64,000 nt of DNA, from the NCBI GenBank assembly GCA_964036665.1, contig OZ038532.1:12914537-12978536 (forward strand), read 5' to 3'. Each line of letters starts with the position of its first letter. Position 1 is the stretch's first letter. The notes beneath the pieces are model-generated. The model did no database searches, had not been told where the DNA came from, and worked only from the letters and a program-made list of their open reading frames with translations. This stretch comes from Gordius sp. MW1 (lineage: Eukaryota; Nematomorpha; Gordioida; Gordea; Gordiidae). Below, piece by piece: positions 25,123-39,854 of the stretch. The translations under genes were made by a program, and so were the position numbers.

Positions 25123-25589
25123 GTTGGGATACAACAAACTAATCGCAACAATAAAACGTTGTCTTTTGTCAAAATGATAGTTCTCGCAGCTTAAAACCTC
25201 TTTTCGGAAGTAAATCGAGGATAATAGGATTCTCAAATTGGCTTACTTTTATATATTTTTTCATGCTCTTTCACATAGAATCGAAAAAAATAAATATTTT
25301 TACCTCAAAATTTTTCACATATTTTTCTTTCAACCGTATGCATCCGATGAAAGTTGTCGTTTTCAGACGTGGTTTCTATGATCCCAAGTAAAAATTTATC
25401 AGAATCTGAAAACTATTACTTTGAAATCATGATCGCATAGAGCCATTTTCAAAAATTAAGCACTCACGTTGCGATACAACAAACTAATCGCAACAATAAA
25501 ACGTTGTCTTTTGTCAAAATGATAGTTCTCGCAGCTTAAAACCTCTTTTCGGAAGTAAATCGAGGATAATAGGATTCTCAAATTGGCTT

Positions 25590-28500
25590 ACTTTTATATA
25601 TTTTTTCATGCTCTTTCACATAGAATCGAAAAAAATAAATATTTTTACCTCAAAATTTTTCACATATTTTTCTTTCAACCGTATGCATCCGATGAAAGTT
25701 GTCGTTTTCAGACGTGGTTTCCATGATAAAAAGTAAAAATTTATCAGAATCAGAAAACTATTACTTTGAAATCATGATCGCATAGTGCATTTTTGAAAAA
25801 TTAAGCACTCACGTTGCGATACAACAAACTAATCGCGGCAATAAAACGTTGTCTTTTGTCAAAATGATAGTTCTCACAGCTTAAAACCTCTTTTCGGAAG
25901 TCAATCGAGGGTAATAGGATTCTCAAATTGGCTTACTTTTATATATTTTTTTACGCTCTTTCACATAGAATCGAAAAAAAAAATATTTTTACCTCAAAAT
26001 TTTTCACATATTTTTCTTTTAACCGTATTCATCCGATGAAAGTTGTCGTTTTCAGACGTGGTTTCTATGATCCCAAGTAAAAATTTATCAGAATCTGAAA
26101 ACTATTACTTTGAAATCATGATCGCATAGAGCCATTTTCAAAAATTAAGCACTCACGTTGCGATACAACAAACTAATCGCAACAATAAAACGTTGTCTTT
26201 TGTCAAAATGATAGTTCTCGCAGCTTAAAACCTCTTTTCGGAAGTAAATCGAGGATAATAGGATTCTCAAATTGGCTTACTTTTATATATTTTTTCATGC
26301 TCTTTCACATAGAATCGAAAAAAATAAATATTTTTACCTCAAAATTTTTCACATATTTTTCTTTCAACCGTATGCATCGCATGAAAGTTGTCGTTTTCAG
26401 ACGTGGTTTCCATGATAAAAAGTAAAAATTTATCAGAATCAGAAAACTATTACTTTGAAATCATGATCGCATAGTGCATTTTTGAAAAATTAAGCACTCA
26501 CGTTGCGATACAACAAACTAATCGCGGCAATAAAACGTTGTCTTTTGTCAAAATGATAGTTCTCGCAGCTTAAAACCTCTTTTCGGAAGTCAATCGAGGG
26601 TAATAGGATTCTCAAATTGGCTTACTTTTATATATTTTTTTACGCTCTTTCACATAGAATCGAAAAAAATAAATATTTTTACCTCAAAATTTTTCACATA
26701 TTTTTCTTTCAACCGTATGCATCCGATGAAAGTTGTCGTTTTCAGACGTGGTTTCTATGATCCCAAGTAAAAATTTATCAGAATCTGAAAACTATTACTT
26801 TGAAATCATGATCGCATAGAGCCATTTTCAAAAATTAAGCACTCACGTTGCGATACAACAAACTAATCGCAACAATAAAACGTTGTCTTTTGTCAAAATG
26901 ATAGTTCTCGCAGCTTAAAACCTCTTTTCGGAAGTAAATCGAGGATAATAGGATTCTCAAATTGGCTTACTTTTATATATTTTTTCATGCTCTTTCACAT
27001 AGAATCGAAAAAAATAAATATTTTTACCTCAAAATTTTTCACATATTTTTCTTTCAACCGTATGCATCCGATGAAAGTTGTCGTTTTCAGACGTGGTTTC
27101 CATGATAAAAAGTAAAAATTTATCAGAATCAGAAAACTATTACTTTGAAATCATGATCGCATAGTGCATTTTTGAAAAATTAAGCACTCACGTTGCGATA
27201 CAACAAACTAATCGCGGCAATAAAACGTTGTCTTTTGTCAAAATGATAGTTCTCGCAGCTTAAAACCTCTTTTCGGAAGTCAATCGAGGGTAATAGGATT
27301 CTCAAATTGGCTTACTTTTATATATTTTTTTACGCTCTTTCACATAGAATCGAAAAAAAAAAATATTTTTACCTCAAAATTTTTCACATATTTTTCTTTT
27401 AACCGTATTCATCCGATTAAAGTTGTCGTTTTCAGACGTGGTTTCTATGATCCCAAGTAAAAATTTATCAGAATCTGAAAACTATTACTTTGAAATCATG
27501 ATCGCATAGAGCCATTTTCAAAAATTAAGCACTCACGTTGCGATACAACAAACTAATCGCAACAATTAAACGTTGTCTTATGTCAAAATGAATAGTTCTG
27601 GCAGCTTAAAACCTCTTAAGTAAATCGAGGATAATAGGATTCTCAAATTGGCTTACTTTTATATATTTTTTCATGCTCTTTCACATAGAATCGAAAAAAA
27701 TAAATATTTTTACCTCAAAATTTTTCACATATTTTTCTTTGAACCGTATTTATCCGATGAAAGTTGTCGTTTTCAGACGTGGTTTCTATGATCCCAAGTA
27801 AAAATTTATCAGAATCTAAAAACTATTACTTTGAAATCATGATCGAATAGAGCAGTTTTCAAAAATTAAGCACTCACGTTGCGATAAAACAAACTAATCG
27901 CAACAATTAAACGTTGTCTTATGTCAAAATGATAGTTCTCGCAGCTTAAAACCTCTTTTCGGAAGTAAATCGAGGATAATAGGATTCTCAAATTGGCTTA
28001 CTTTTATATATTTTTTTACGCTCTTTCACATAGAATCGAAAAAAATAAATATTTTTACCTCAAAATTTTTCACATATTTTTCTTTCAACCGTATTCATCC
28101 GATTAAATTTGTCGTTTTCAGACGTGGTTTCTATGATCTCAAGTAAAAATTTATCAGAATCTAAAAACTATTACTTTGAAATCATGATCGCATAGAGCCA
28201 TTTTCAAAAATTAAGCACTCACGTTGCGATACAACAAACTAATCGCAACAATAAAACGTTGTCTTTTGTCAAAATGATAGTTCTCGCAGCTTAAAACCTC
28301 TTTTCGGAAGTAAATCGAGGATAATAGGATTCTCAAATTGGCTTACTTTTATATATTTTTTCATGCTCTTTCACATAGAATCGAAAAAAATAAATATTTT
28401 TACCTCAAAATTTTTCACATATTTTTCTTTGAACCGTATTTATCCGATGAAAGTTGTCGTTTTCAGACGTGGTTTCTATGATCCCAAGTAAAAATTTATC

Positions 28501-29723
28501 AGAATCTAAAAACTATTACTTTGAAATCATGATCGAATAGAGCAGTTTTCAAAAATTAAGCACTCACGTTGCGATAAAACAAACTAATCGCAACAATTAA
28601 ACGTTGTCTTATGTCAAAATGATAGTTCTCGCAGCTTAAAACCTCTTTTCGGAAGTAAATCGAGGATAATAGGATTCTCAAATTGGCTTACTTTTATATA
28701 TTTTTTTACGCTCTTTCACATAGAATCAAAAAAAATAAATATTTTTACCTCAAAATTTTTCACATATTTTTCTTTCAACCGTATTCATCCGATTAAATTT
28801 GTCGTTTTCAGACGTGGTTTCTATGATCTCAAGTAAAAATTTATCAGAATCTAAAAACTATTACTTTGAAATCATGATCGCATAGAGCAGTTTTCAAAAA
28901 TTAAGCACTCACGTTGCGATACAACAAACTAATCGCAACAATAAAACGTTGTCTTTTGTCAAAATGATAGTTCTCGCAGCTTAAAACCTCTTAGCGGAAG
29001 TAAATCGAGGATAATAGGATTCTCAAATTGGCTTACTTTTATATATTTTTTCATGCTCTTTCACATAGAATCGTAAAAAATAAATATTATTACCTCAAAA
29101 TTTTTCACATATTTTTCTTTCAACCGTATGCATCCGATGAAAGTTGTCGTTTTCAGACGTGGTTTCTATGATCCCAAGTAAAAATTTATCTGAATCAGAA
29201 AACTTTTACTTTGAAATCATGATCGCATAGTGCATTTTTGAAAAATTAAGCACTCACGTTGCGATACAACAAACTAATCGCAACAATACAACGTTGTCTT
29301 TTGTCAAAAAGATTGTTCTCGCAGCTTAAAACCTCTTAGCGGAAGTAAATCGAGGATAATAGGATTCTCAAATTGGCTTACTTTTATATATTTTTTCATG
29401 CTCTTTCACATAGAATCGTAAAAAATAAATATTATTACCTCAAAATTTTTCACATATTTTTCTTTCAACCGTATTCATCCGATGAAAGTTGTCGTTTTCA
29501 GACGTGGTTTCCATGATAAAAAGTAAAAATTTATCAGAATCAGAAATCTATTACTTTGAAATCATGAGCGCATAGTGCAGTTTTCAAATATTAAGCACTC
29601 ACGTTGCGATACAACAAACTAATCTTAACAATAAAACGTTGTCTTTTGTCAAAATGATAGTTCTCGCAGCTTAAAACCTCTTTTCGGAAGTAAATCGAGG
29701 ATAATAGGATTCTCAAATTGGCT
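25590..29723. repeat. 4134 bp tandem duplication, left copy
   Basis: Rare variants all recur exactly 4134 bp downstream: AATCGCGGCA (25831/29965), CATCGCATGAAAG (26376/30510), a 5-bp deletion giving CCTCTTAAGTAAATC (27612/31746), GATCGAATAG (27841/31975) and AAAAGATTGTTC (gattg at 29311/33445). 4134 bp is 12 monomers. The two copies look almost identical; I saw only a handful of differences, for example CCGATTAAAG at 27414 against CCGATGAAAG in the right copy. Confidence 0.9.
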
Positions 29724-32700
29724 TAATTTTATATATTTTTTCATGCTCTTTCACATAGAATCGAAAAAAATAAATATTTTTACCTCAAAATTTTTCACAT
29801 ATTTTTCTTTCAACCGTATGCATCCGATGAAAGTTGTCGTTTTCAGACGTGGTTTCCATGATAAAAAGTAAAAATTTATCAGAATCAGAAAACTATTACT
29901 TTGAAATCATGATCGCATAGTGCATTTTTGAAAAATTAAGCACTCACGTTGCGATACAACAAACTAATCGCGGCAATAAAACGTTGTCTTTTGTCAAAAT
30001 GATAGTTCTCACAGCTTAAAACCTCTTTTCGGAAGTCAATCGAGGGTAATAGGATTCTCAAATTGGCTTACTTTTATATATTTTTTTACGCTCTTTCACA
30101 TAGAATCGAAAAAAAAAATATTTTTACCTCAAAATTTTTCACATATTTTTCTTTTAACCGTATTCATCCGATGAAAGTTGTCGTTTTCAGACGTGGTTTC
30201 TATGATCCCAAGTAAAAATTTATCAGAATCTGAAAACTATTACTTTGAAATCATGATCGCATAGAGCCATTTTCAAAAATTAAGCACTCACGTTGCGATA
30301 CAACAAACTAATCGCAACAATAAAACGTTGTCTTTTGTCAAAATGATAGTTCTCGCAGCTTAAAACCTCTTTTCGGAAGTAAATCGAGGATAATAGGATT
30401 CTCAAATTGGCTTACTTTTATATATTTTTTCATGCTCTTTCACATAGAATCGAAAAAAATAAATATTTTTACCTCAAAATTTTTCACATATTTTTCTTTC
30501 AACCGTATGCATCGCATGAAAGTTGTCGTTTTCAGACGTGGTTTCCATGATAAAAAGTAAAAATTTATCAGAATCAGAAAACTATTACTTTGAAATCATG
30601 ATCGCATAGTGCATTTTTGAAAAATTAAGCACTCACGTTGCGATACAACAAACTAATCGCGGCAATAAAACGTTGTCTTTTGTCAAAATGATAGTTCTCG
30701 CAGCTTAAAACCTCTTTTCGGAAGTCAATCGAGGGTAATAGGATTCTCAAATTGGCTTACTTTTATATATTTTTTTACGCTCTTTCACATAGAATCGAAA
30801 AAAATAAATATTTTTACCTCAAAATTTTTCACATATTTTTCTTTCAACCGTATGCATCCGATGAAAGTTGTCGTTTTCAGACGTGGTTTCTATGATCCCA
30901 AGTAAAAATTTATCAGAATCTGAAAACTATTACTTTGAAATCATGATCGCATAGAGCCATTTTCAAAAATTAAGCACTCACGTTGCGATACAACAAACTA
31001 ATCGCAACAATAAAACGTTGTCTTTTGTCAAAATGATAGTTCTCGCAGCTTAAAACCTCTTTTCGGAAGTAAATCGAGGATAATAGGATTCTCAAATTGG
31101 CTTACTTTTATATATTTTTTCATGCTCTTTCACATAGAATCGAAAAAAATAAATATTTTTACCTCAAAATTTTTCACATATTTTTCTTTCAACCGTATGC
31201 ATCCGATGAAAGTTGTCGTTTTCAGACGTGGTTTCCATGATAAAAAGTAAAAATTTATCAGAATCAGAAAACTATTACTTTGAAATCATGATCGCATAGT
31301 GCATTTTTGAAAAATTAAGCACTCACGTTGCGATACAACAAACTAATCGCGGCAATAAAACGTTGTCTTTTGTCAAAATGATAGTTCTCGCGTCTTAAAA
31401 CCTCTTTTCGGAAGTCAATCGAGGGTAATAGGATTCTCAAATTGGCTTACTTTTATATATTTTTTTACGCTCTTTCACATAGAATCGAAAAAAAAAATAT
31501 TTTTACCTCAAAATTTTTCACATATTTTTCTTTTAACCGTATTCATCCGATGAAAGTTGTCGTTTTCAGACGTGGTTTCTATGATCCCAAGTAAAAATTT
31601 ATCAGAATCTGAAAACTATTACTTTGAAATCATGATCGCATAGAGCCATTTTCAAAAATTAAGCACTCACGTTGCGATACAACAAACTAATCGCAACAAT
31701 TAAACGTTGTCTTATGTCAAAATGAATAGTTCTGGCAGCTTAAAACCTCTTAAGTAAATCGAGGATAATAGGATTCTCAAATTGGCTTACTTTTATATAT
31801 TTTTTCATGCTCTTTCACATAGAATCGAAAAAAATAAATATTTTTACCTCAAAATTTTTCACATATTTTTCTTTGAACCGTATTTATCCGATGAAAGTTG
31901 TCGTTTTCAGACGTGGTTTCTATGATCCCAAGTAAAAATTTATCAGAATCTAAAAACTATTACTTTGAAATCATGATCGAATAGAGCAGTTTTCAAAAAT
32001 TAAGCACTCACGTTGCGATAAAACAAACTAATCGCAACAATTAAACGTTGTCTTATGTCAAAATGATAGTTCTCGCAGCTTAAAACCTCTTTTCGGAAGT
32101 AAATCGAGGATAATAGGATTCTCAAATTGGCTTACTTTTATATATTTTTTTACGCTCTTTCACATAGAATCGAAAAAAATAAATATTTTTACCTCAAAAT
32201 TTTTCACATATTTTTCTTTCAACCGTATTCATCCGATTAAATTTGTCGTTTTCAGACGTGGTTTCTATGATCTCAAGTAAAAATTTATCAGAATCTAAAA
32301 ACTATTACTTTGAAATCATGATCGCATAGAGCCATTTTCAAAAATTAAGCACTCACGTTGCGATACAACAAACTAATCGCAACAATAAAACGTTGTCTTT
32401 TGTCAAAATGATAGTTCTCGCAGCTTAAAACCTCTTTTCGGAAGTAAATCGAGGATAATAGGATTCTCAAATTGGCTTACTTTTATATATTTTTTCATGC
32501 TCTTTCACATAGAATCGAAAAAAATAAATATTTTTACCTCAAAATTTTTCACATATTTTTCTTTGAACCGTATTTATCCGATGAAAGTTGTCGTTTTCAG
32601 ACGTGGTTTCTATGATCCCAAGTAAAAATTTATCAGAATCTAAAAACTATTACTTTGAAATCATGATCGAATAGAGCAGTTTTCAAAAATTAAGCACTCA

Positions 32701-33857
32701 CGTTGCGATAAAACAAACTAATCGCAACAATTAAACGTTGTCTTATGTCAAAATGATAGTTCTCGCAGCTTAAAACCTCTTTTCGGAAGTAAATCGAGGA
32801 TAATAGGATTCTCAAATTGGCTTACTTTTATATATTTTTTTACGCTCTTTCACATAGAATCAAAAAAAATAAATATTTTTACCTCAAAATTTTTCACATA
32901 TTTTTCTTTCAACCGTATTCATCCGATTAAATTTGTCGTTTTCAGACGTGGTTTCTATGATCTCAAGTAAAAATTTATCAGAATCTAAAAACTATTACTT
33001 TGAAATCATGATCGCATAGAGCAGTTTTCAAAAATTAAGCACTCACGTTGCGATACAACAAACTAATCGCAACAATAAAACGTTGTCTTTTGTCAAAATG
33101 ATAGTTCTCGCAGCTTAAAACCTCTTAGCGGAAGTAAATCGAGGATAATAGGATTCTCAAATTGGCTTACTTTTATATATTTTTTCATGCTCTTTCACAT
33201 AGAATCGTAAAAAATAAATATTATTACCTCAAAATTTTTCACATATTTTTCTTTCAACCGTATGCATCCGATGAAAGTTGTCGTTTTCAGACGTGGTTTC
33301 TATGATCCCAAGTAAAAATTTATCTGAATCAGAAAACTTTTACTTTGAAATCATGATCGCATAGTGCATTTTTGAAAAATTAAGCACTCACGTTGCGATA
33401 CAACAAACTAATCGCAACAATACAACGTTGTCTTTTGTCAAAAAGATTGTTCTCGCAGCTTAAAACCTCTTAGCGGAAGTAAATCGAGGATAATAGGATT
33501 CTCAAATTGGCTTACTTTTATATATTTTTTCATGCTCTTTCACATAGAATCGTAAAAAATAAATATTATTACCTCAAAATTTTTCACATATTTTTCTTTC
33601 AACCGTATTCATCCGATGAAAGTTGTCGTTTTCAGACGTGGTTTCCATGATAAAAAGTAAAAATTTATCAGAATCAGAAATCTATTACTTTGAAATCATG
33701 AGCGCATAGTGCAGTTTTCAAATATTAAGCACTCACGTTGCGATACAACAAACTAATCTTAACAATAAAACGTTGTCTTTTGTCAAAATGATAGTTCTCG
33801 CAGCTTAAAACCTCTTTTCGGAAGTAAATCGAGGATAATAGGATTCTCAAATTGGCT
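29724..33857. repeat. 4134 bp tandem duplication, right copy
   Basis: Partner of 25590-29723. Similarity runs a little past one full unit, to about 34000, where AGTAAAATTTTATC and CACTTTGTTGCG diverge from the left copy. TTCTCGCGTCTTAAAAC near 31386 is a private change (GCAGC in the left copy). The shared CTTAATTTTATATA variant near 29724 and 33858 marks the unit ends, the pattern left by a tandem duplication. Confidence 0.9.
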
Positions 33858-36800
33858 TAATTTTATATATTTTTTCATGCTCTTTCACATAGAATCGAAA
33901 AAAATAAATATTTTTACCTCAAAATTTTTCACATATTTTTCTTTCAACCGTATGCATCCGATGAAAGTTGTCGTTTTCAGACGTGGTTTCCATGATAAAA
34001 AGTAAAATTTTATCAGAATCAGAAAACTATTACTTTGAAATCATGATCGCATAGTGCATTTTTGAAAAATTAAGCACTTTGTTGCGATACAACAAATTAA
34101 TCGCAACAATAAAACGTTGTCTTTTGTCAAAATGATGGTTCTCGCAGCTTAAAACCTCTTAGCGGAAGTAAATCGAGGATAATAGGATTCTCAAATTGGC
34201 TTACTTTTATATATTTTTTCATGCTCTTTCACATAGAATCGAAAAAAATAAATATTTTTACCTCAAAATTTTTCACATATTTTTCTTTTAACCGTATGCA
34301 TCCGATGAAAGTTGTCGTTTTCAGACGTGGTTTCCATGATAAAAAGTAAAAATTTATCAGAATCAGAAAACTATTACCTTGAAATCATGATCGCATAGTG
34401 CATTTTTGAAAAATTAAGCACTCACGTTGCGATACAACAAACTAATCGCAACAATTAAACGGTGTCTTATGTCAAAATGAATAGTTCTGGCAGCTTAAAA
34501 CCTCTTTTCGGAAGTAAATCGAGGATAATAGGATTCTCAAATTGGCTTACTTTTATATATTTTTTCATGCTCTTTTACATAGAATCGAAAAAAATAAATA
34601 TTTTTACCTCAAAATTTTTCACATATTTTTCTTTGAACCGTATTTATCCGATGAAAGTTGTCGTTTTCAGACGTGGTTTCTATGATCCCAAGTAAAAATT
34701 TATCAGAATCTGAAAACTATTACTTTGAAATCATGATCGCATAGAGCCATTTTCAAAAATTAAGCACTCACGTTGCGATACAACAAACTAATCGCAACAA
34801 TTAAACGTTGTCTTATGTCAAAATGAATAGTTCTGGCAGCTTAAAACCTCTTTTCGGAAGTAAATCGAGGATAATAGGATTCTCAAATTGGCTTACTTTT
34901 ATATATTTTTTCATGCTCTTTCACATAGAATCGAAAAAAATAAATATTTTTACCTCAAAATTTTTCACATATTTTTCTTTCAACCGTATGCATCCGATGA
35001 GAGTTGTCGTTTTCAGACGTGGTTTCCATGATAAAAAGTAAAAATTTATCAGAATCAGAAAACTATTACTTTGAAATCATGATCGCATAGTGCATTTTTG
35101 AAAAATTAAGCACTCACGTTGCGATACAACAAACTAATCGCAACAATACAACGTTGTCTTTTGTCAAAATGATAGTTCTCGCAGCTTAAAACCTCTTTGC
35201 GGAAGTCAATCGAGGGTAATAGGATTCTCAAATTGGCTTACTTTTATATATTTTTTTACGCTCTTTCACATAGAATCGAAAAAAATAAATATTTTTACCT
35301 CAAAATTTTTCACATATTTTTCTTTCAACCGTATTCATCCGATGAAAGTTGTCGTTTTCAGACGTGGTTTCTATGATCCCAAGTAAAAATTTATCAGAAT
35401 CTAAAAACTATTACTTTGAAATCATGATCGCATAGAGCAGTTTTCAAAAATTAAGCACTCACGTTGCGATACAACAAACTAATCGCAACAATAAAACGTT
35501 GTCTTTTGTCAAAATGATAGTTCTCGCAGCTTAAAACCTCTTAGCGGAAGTAAATCGAGGATAATAGGATTCTCAAATTGGCTTACTTTTATATATTTTT
35601 TCATGCTCTTTCACATAGAATCGTAAAAAATAAATATTAATACCTCAAAATTTTTCACATATTTTTCTTTCAACCGTATGCATCCGATGAAAGTTGTCGT
35701 TTTCAGACGTGGTTTCTATGATCCCAAGTAAAAATTTATCTGAATCAGAAAACTTTTACTTTGAAATCATGATCACATAGTGCATTTTTGAAAAATTAAG
35801 CACTCACGTTGCGATACAACAAACTAATCGCAACAATAAAACGTTGTCTTTCGTCAAAATGATAGTTCTCGCAGCTTAAAACCTCTTAGCGGAAGTCAAT
35901 CGTGGGTAATAGGATTCTCAAATTGGCTTACTTTTATATATTTTTTTACGCTCTTTCACATAGAATCGAAAAAAATAAATATTTTTACCTCAAAATTTTT
36001 CACATATTTTTCTTTGAACCGTATTCATCCGATGAAAGTTGTCGTTTTCAGACGTGGTTTCTATGATCCCAAGTAAAATTTTATCAGAATCTGAAAACTA
36101 TTACTTTGAAATCATGATCGCATAGAGCCATTTTCAAAAATTAAGCACTCACGTTGCGATACAACAAACTAATCGCAACAATTAAACGGTGTCTTATGTC
36201 AAAATGAATAGTTCTGGCAGCTTAAAACCTCTTTTCGGAAGTAAATCGAGGATAATAGGATTCTCAAATTGGCTTACTTTTATATATTTTTTCATGCTCT
36301 TTCACATAGAATCGAAAAAAATAAATATTTTTACCTCAAAATTTTTCACATATTTTTCTTTCAACCGTATGCATCCGATGAAAGTTGTCTTTTTCAGACG
36401 TGGTTTCCATGATAAAAAGTAAAAATTTATCAGAATCAGAAAACTATTACTTTGAAATCATGATCGCATAGTGCATTTTTGAAAAATTAAGCACTCACGT
36501 TGCGATACAACAAACTAATCGCAACAATACAACGTTGTCTTTTGTCAAAATGATAGTTCTCGCAGCTTAAAACCTCTTTGCGGAAGTCAATCAAGGGTAA
36601 TAGGATTCTCAAATTGGCTTACTTTTATATTTTTTTACGCTCTTTCACATAGAATCGAAAAAAATAAACATTTTTACCTCAAAATTTTTCACATATTTTT
36701 CTTTCAACCGTATTCATCCGATGAAAGTTGTCGTTTTCAGACGTGGTTTCTATGATCCCAAGTAAAAATTTATCAGAATCTAAAAACTATTACTTTGAAA

Positions 36801-37269
36801 TCATGATCGCATAGAGCAGTTTTCAAAAATTAAGCACTCACGTTGCGATACAACAAACTAATCGCAACAATAAAACGTTGTCTTTTGTCAAAATGATAGT
36901 TCTCGCAGCTTAAAACCTCTTTTCGGAAGTAAATCGAGGATAATAGGATTCTCAAATTGGCTTACTTTTATATATTTTTTCATGCTCTTTTACATAGAAT
37001 CAAAAAAAAAAAATATTTTTACCTCAAAATTTTTCACATATTTTTCTTTGAACCGTATTTATCCGATGAAAGTTGTCGTTTTCAGACGTGGTTTCTATGA
37101 TCCCAAGTAAAAATTTATCAGAATCTGAAAACTATTACTTTGAAATCATGATCGCATAGAGCCATTTTCAAAAATTAAGCACTCACGTTGCGATACAACA
37201 AACTAATCGCAACAATTAAACGTTGTCTTATGTCAAAATGAATAGTTGTGGCAGCTTAAAACCTCTTTT

Positions 37270-38125
37270 CGGAAGTAAATCGAGGATAATAGGATTCTCA
37301 AATTGGCTTACTTTTATATATTTTTTCATGCTCTTTCACATAGAATCAAAAAAAATAAATATTTTTACCTCAAAATTTTTCACATATTTTTCTTTCAACC
37401 GTATGCATCCGATGAAAGTTGTCGTTTTCAGACGTGGTTTCCATGATAAAAAGTAAAAATTTATCAAAATCAGAAAACTATTACTTTGAAATCATGATCG
37501 CATAGTGCATTTTTGAAAAATTAAGCACTCACGTTGCGATACAACCAACTAATCGCAACAATAAAACGTTGTCTTTTGTCAAAATGATAGTTCTCGCAGC
37601 TTAAAACCTCTTTTCAGAAGTAAATCGAGGTTAATAGGATTCTCAAATTGGCTTACTTTTATATATTTTTTCATGCTCTTTCACATAGAATCGAAAAAAA
37701 TAAATATTTTTACCTCAAAATACACATATTTTTCTCTGAACCGTATTCATCCGATGAAAGTTGTCGTTTTCAGACGTGGTTTCTATGATCCCAAGTAAAA
37801 ATTTATCAGAATCTAAAAACTATTACTTTGAAATCATGATCGCATAGTGCATTTTTGAAAAATTAAGCACTCACGTTGCGATACAACAAACTAATCGCAA
37901 CAATAAAACGTTGTCTTTTGTCAAAATCATAGTTCTCGCAGCTTAAAACCTCTTTGCGGAAGTCAATCGAGGGTAATAGGATTTTCAAATTGGCTTACTT
38001 TTATATATTTTTTTACGCTCTTTCACATAGAATCGAAAAAAATAAATATTTTTACCTCAAAATTTTTCACATATTTTTCTTTCAACCGTATGCATCCGAT
38101 GAAAGTTGTCGTTTTCAGACGTGGT
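37270..38125. repeat. Duplicated block, 2758 bp offset, copy 1
   Basis: Matches 40028-40883 (eight monomers away). Shared rare markers are ACAACCAACTAATCG (37541/40299), TTTTCAGAAGTAAATCGAGG, AAAATACACATATT and TCAAAATCATAG (37921/40679). Confidence 0.8.
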
Positions 38126-39854
38126 TTCCATGATAAAAAGTAAAAATTTATCAGAATCAGAAATCTATTACTTTGAAATCATGATCGCATAGTGCAGTTT
38201 TCAAATATTAAGCACTCACGTTGCGATACAACAAACTAATCTTAACAAAAAAACGTTGTCTTTTGTCAAAATGATAGTTCTCGCAGCTTAAAACCTCTTT
38301 TCGGAAGTAAATCGACGATAATAGGATTCTCAAATTGGCTTACTTTTATATATTTTTTCATGCTCTTTCACATAGAATCGAAAAAAATAAATATTTTTAC
38401 CTCAAAATTTTTCACATATTTTTCTTTCAACCGTATGCATCCGATGAAAGTTGTCGTTTTCAGACGTGGTTTCCATGATAAAAAGTAAAATTTTATCAGA
38501 ATCAGAAAACTATTACTTTGAAATCATGATCGCATAGTGCATTTTTGAAAAATTAAGCACTTTGTTGCGATACAACAAACTAATCGCAACAATAAAACGT
38601 TGTCTTTTGTCAAAATGATAGTTCTCGCAGCTTAAAACCTCTTAGCGGAAGTAAATCGAGGATAATAGGATTCTCAAATTGGCTTACTTTTATATATTTT
38701 TTTATGCTCTTTCACATAGAATCGAAAAAAATAAATATTTTTACCTCAAAATTTTTCACATATTTTTCTTTTAACCGTATGCATCCGATGAAAGTTGTCG
38801 TTTTCAGACGTGGTTTCCATGATAAAAAGTAAAAATTTATCAGAATCAGAAAACTATTACCTTGAAATCATGATCGCATAGTGCATTTTTGAAAAATTAA
38901 GCACTCACTTTGCGATACAACAAACTAATCGCAACAATAAAACGTTGTCTTTTGTCAAAATGATAGTTCTCGCAGCTTAAAACCTCTTTTCGGAAGTAAA
39001 TCGAGAATAATAGGATTCTCAAATTGGCTTACTTTTATATATTTTTTCATGCTCTTTCACATAGAATCGAAAAAAATAAATATTTTTACCTCAAAATTTT
39101 TCACATATTTTTCTTTCAACCGTATGCATCCGATGAAAGTTGTCGTTTTCAGACGTGGTTTCTATCATCCCAAGTAAAAATTTATCAGAATCTGAAAACT
39201 ATTACTTTGAAATTATGATCGCATAGAGCCATTTTCAAAAATTAAGCACTCACGTTGCGATACAACAAACTAATCGCAACAATTAAACGGTGTCTTATGT
39301 CAAAATGAATGGTTCTGGCAGCTTAAAACCTCTTTTCGGAAGTAAATCGAGGATAATAGGATTCTCAAATTGGCTTACTTTTATATATTTTTTCATGCTC
39401 TTTCACATAGAATCGAAAAAAATAAATATTTTTACCTCAAAATTTTTCACATATTTTTCTTTGAACCGTATTTATCCTATGAAAGATGTAGTTTTCAGAC
39501 GTGGTTTCTATGATCCCAAGTAAAAATTTATCAGAATCTGAAAACTATTACTTTGAAATCATGATCGCATAGAGCCATTTTCAAAAATTAAGCACTCACG
39601 TTGCGATACAACAAACTAATCGCAACAATTAAACGTTGTCTTATGTCAAAATGAATAGTTCTGGCAGCTTAAAACCTCTTTTCGGAAGTAAATCGAGGAT
39701 AATAGGATTCTCAAATTGGCTTACTTTTATATATTTTTTCATGCTCTTTCACATAGATTTGAAAAAAATAAATATTTTTACCTCAAAATTTTTCACATAT
39801 TTTTCTTTCAACCGTATGCATCCGATGAAAGTTGTCGTTTTCAGAAGTGGTTTC

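Larger units (their letters stand above)
15466..25467. repeat. Array block C: dimeric (~690 bp) higher-order repeat
   Basis: This block has 29 monomers. For much of it two types alternate. Type 1 has TTTACGCTC, GAACCGTATTTATCC, CTATGATCCCAAG and TAGAGCCATTTTC. Type 2 has TTTCATGCTC, CAACCGTATGCATCC, CCATGATAAAAAG and TAGTGCATTTTTG. Clear alternation covers starts 15466, 15811, 16156, 16501 and 16847, and again 17538, 17883, 18228 and 18573. It is interrupted by monomers with ATGTCAAAATGAATAG at 17193, 18918 and 19608. No gene is present. Confidence 0.85.
25468..34080. repeat. Array block D: 12-monomer higher-order unit, duplicated
   Basis: This block holds 25 monomers built mainly from two tandem copies of a 4134 bp unit, listed separately. 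Inside the unit a dimer pattern is visible: ATCGCGGCAATAAAAC recurs about every 688-690 bp (25833, 26521 and 27211), and GATCGAATAGAGCAG recurs at 27841 and 28531 (690 bp). No gene or unique DNA is present. Confidence 0.85.
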
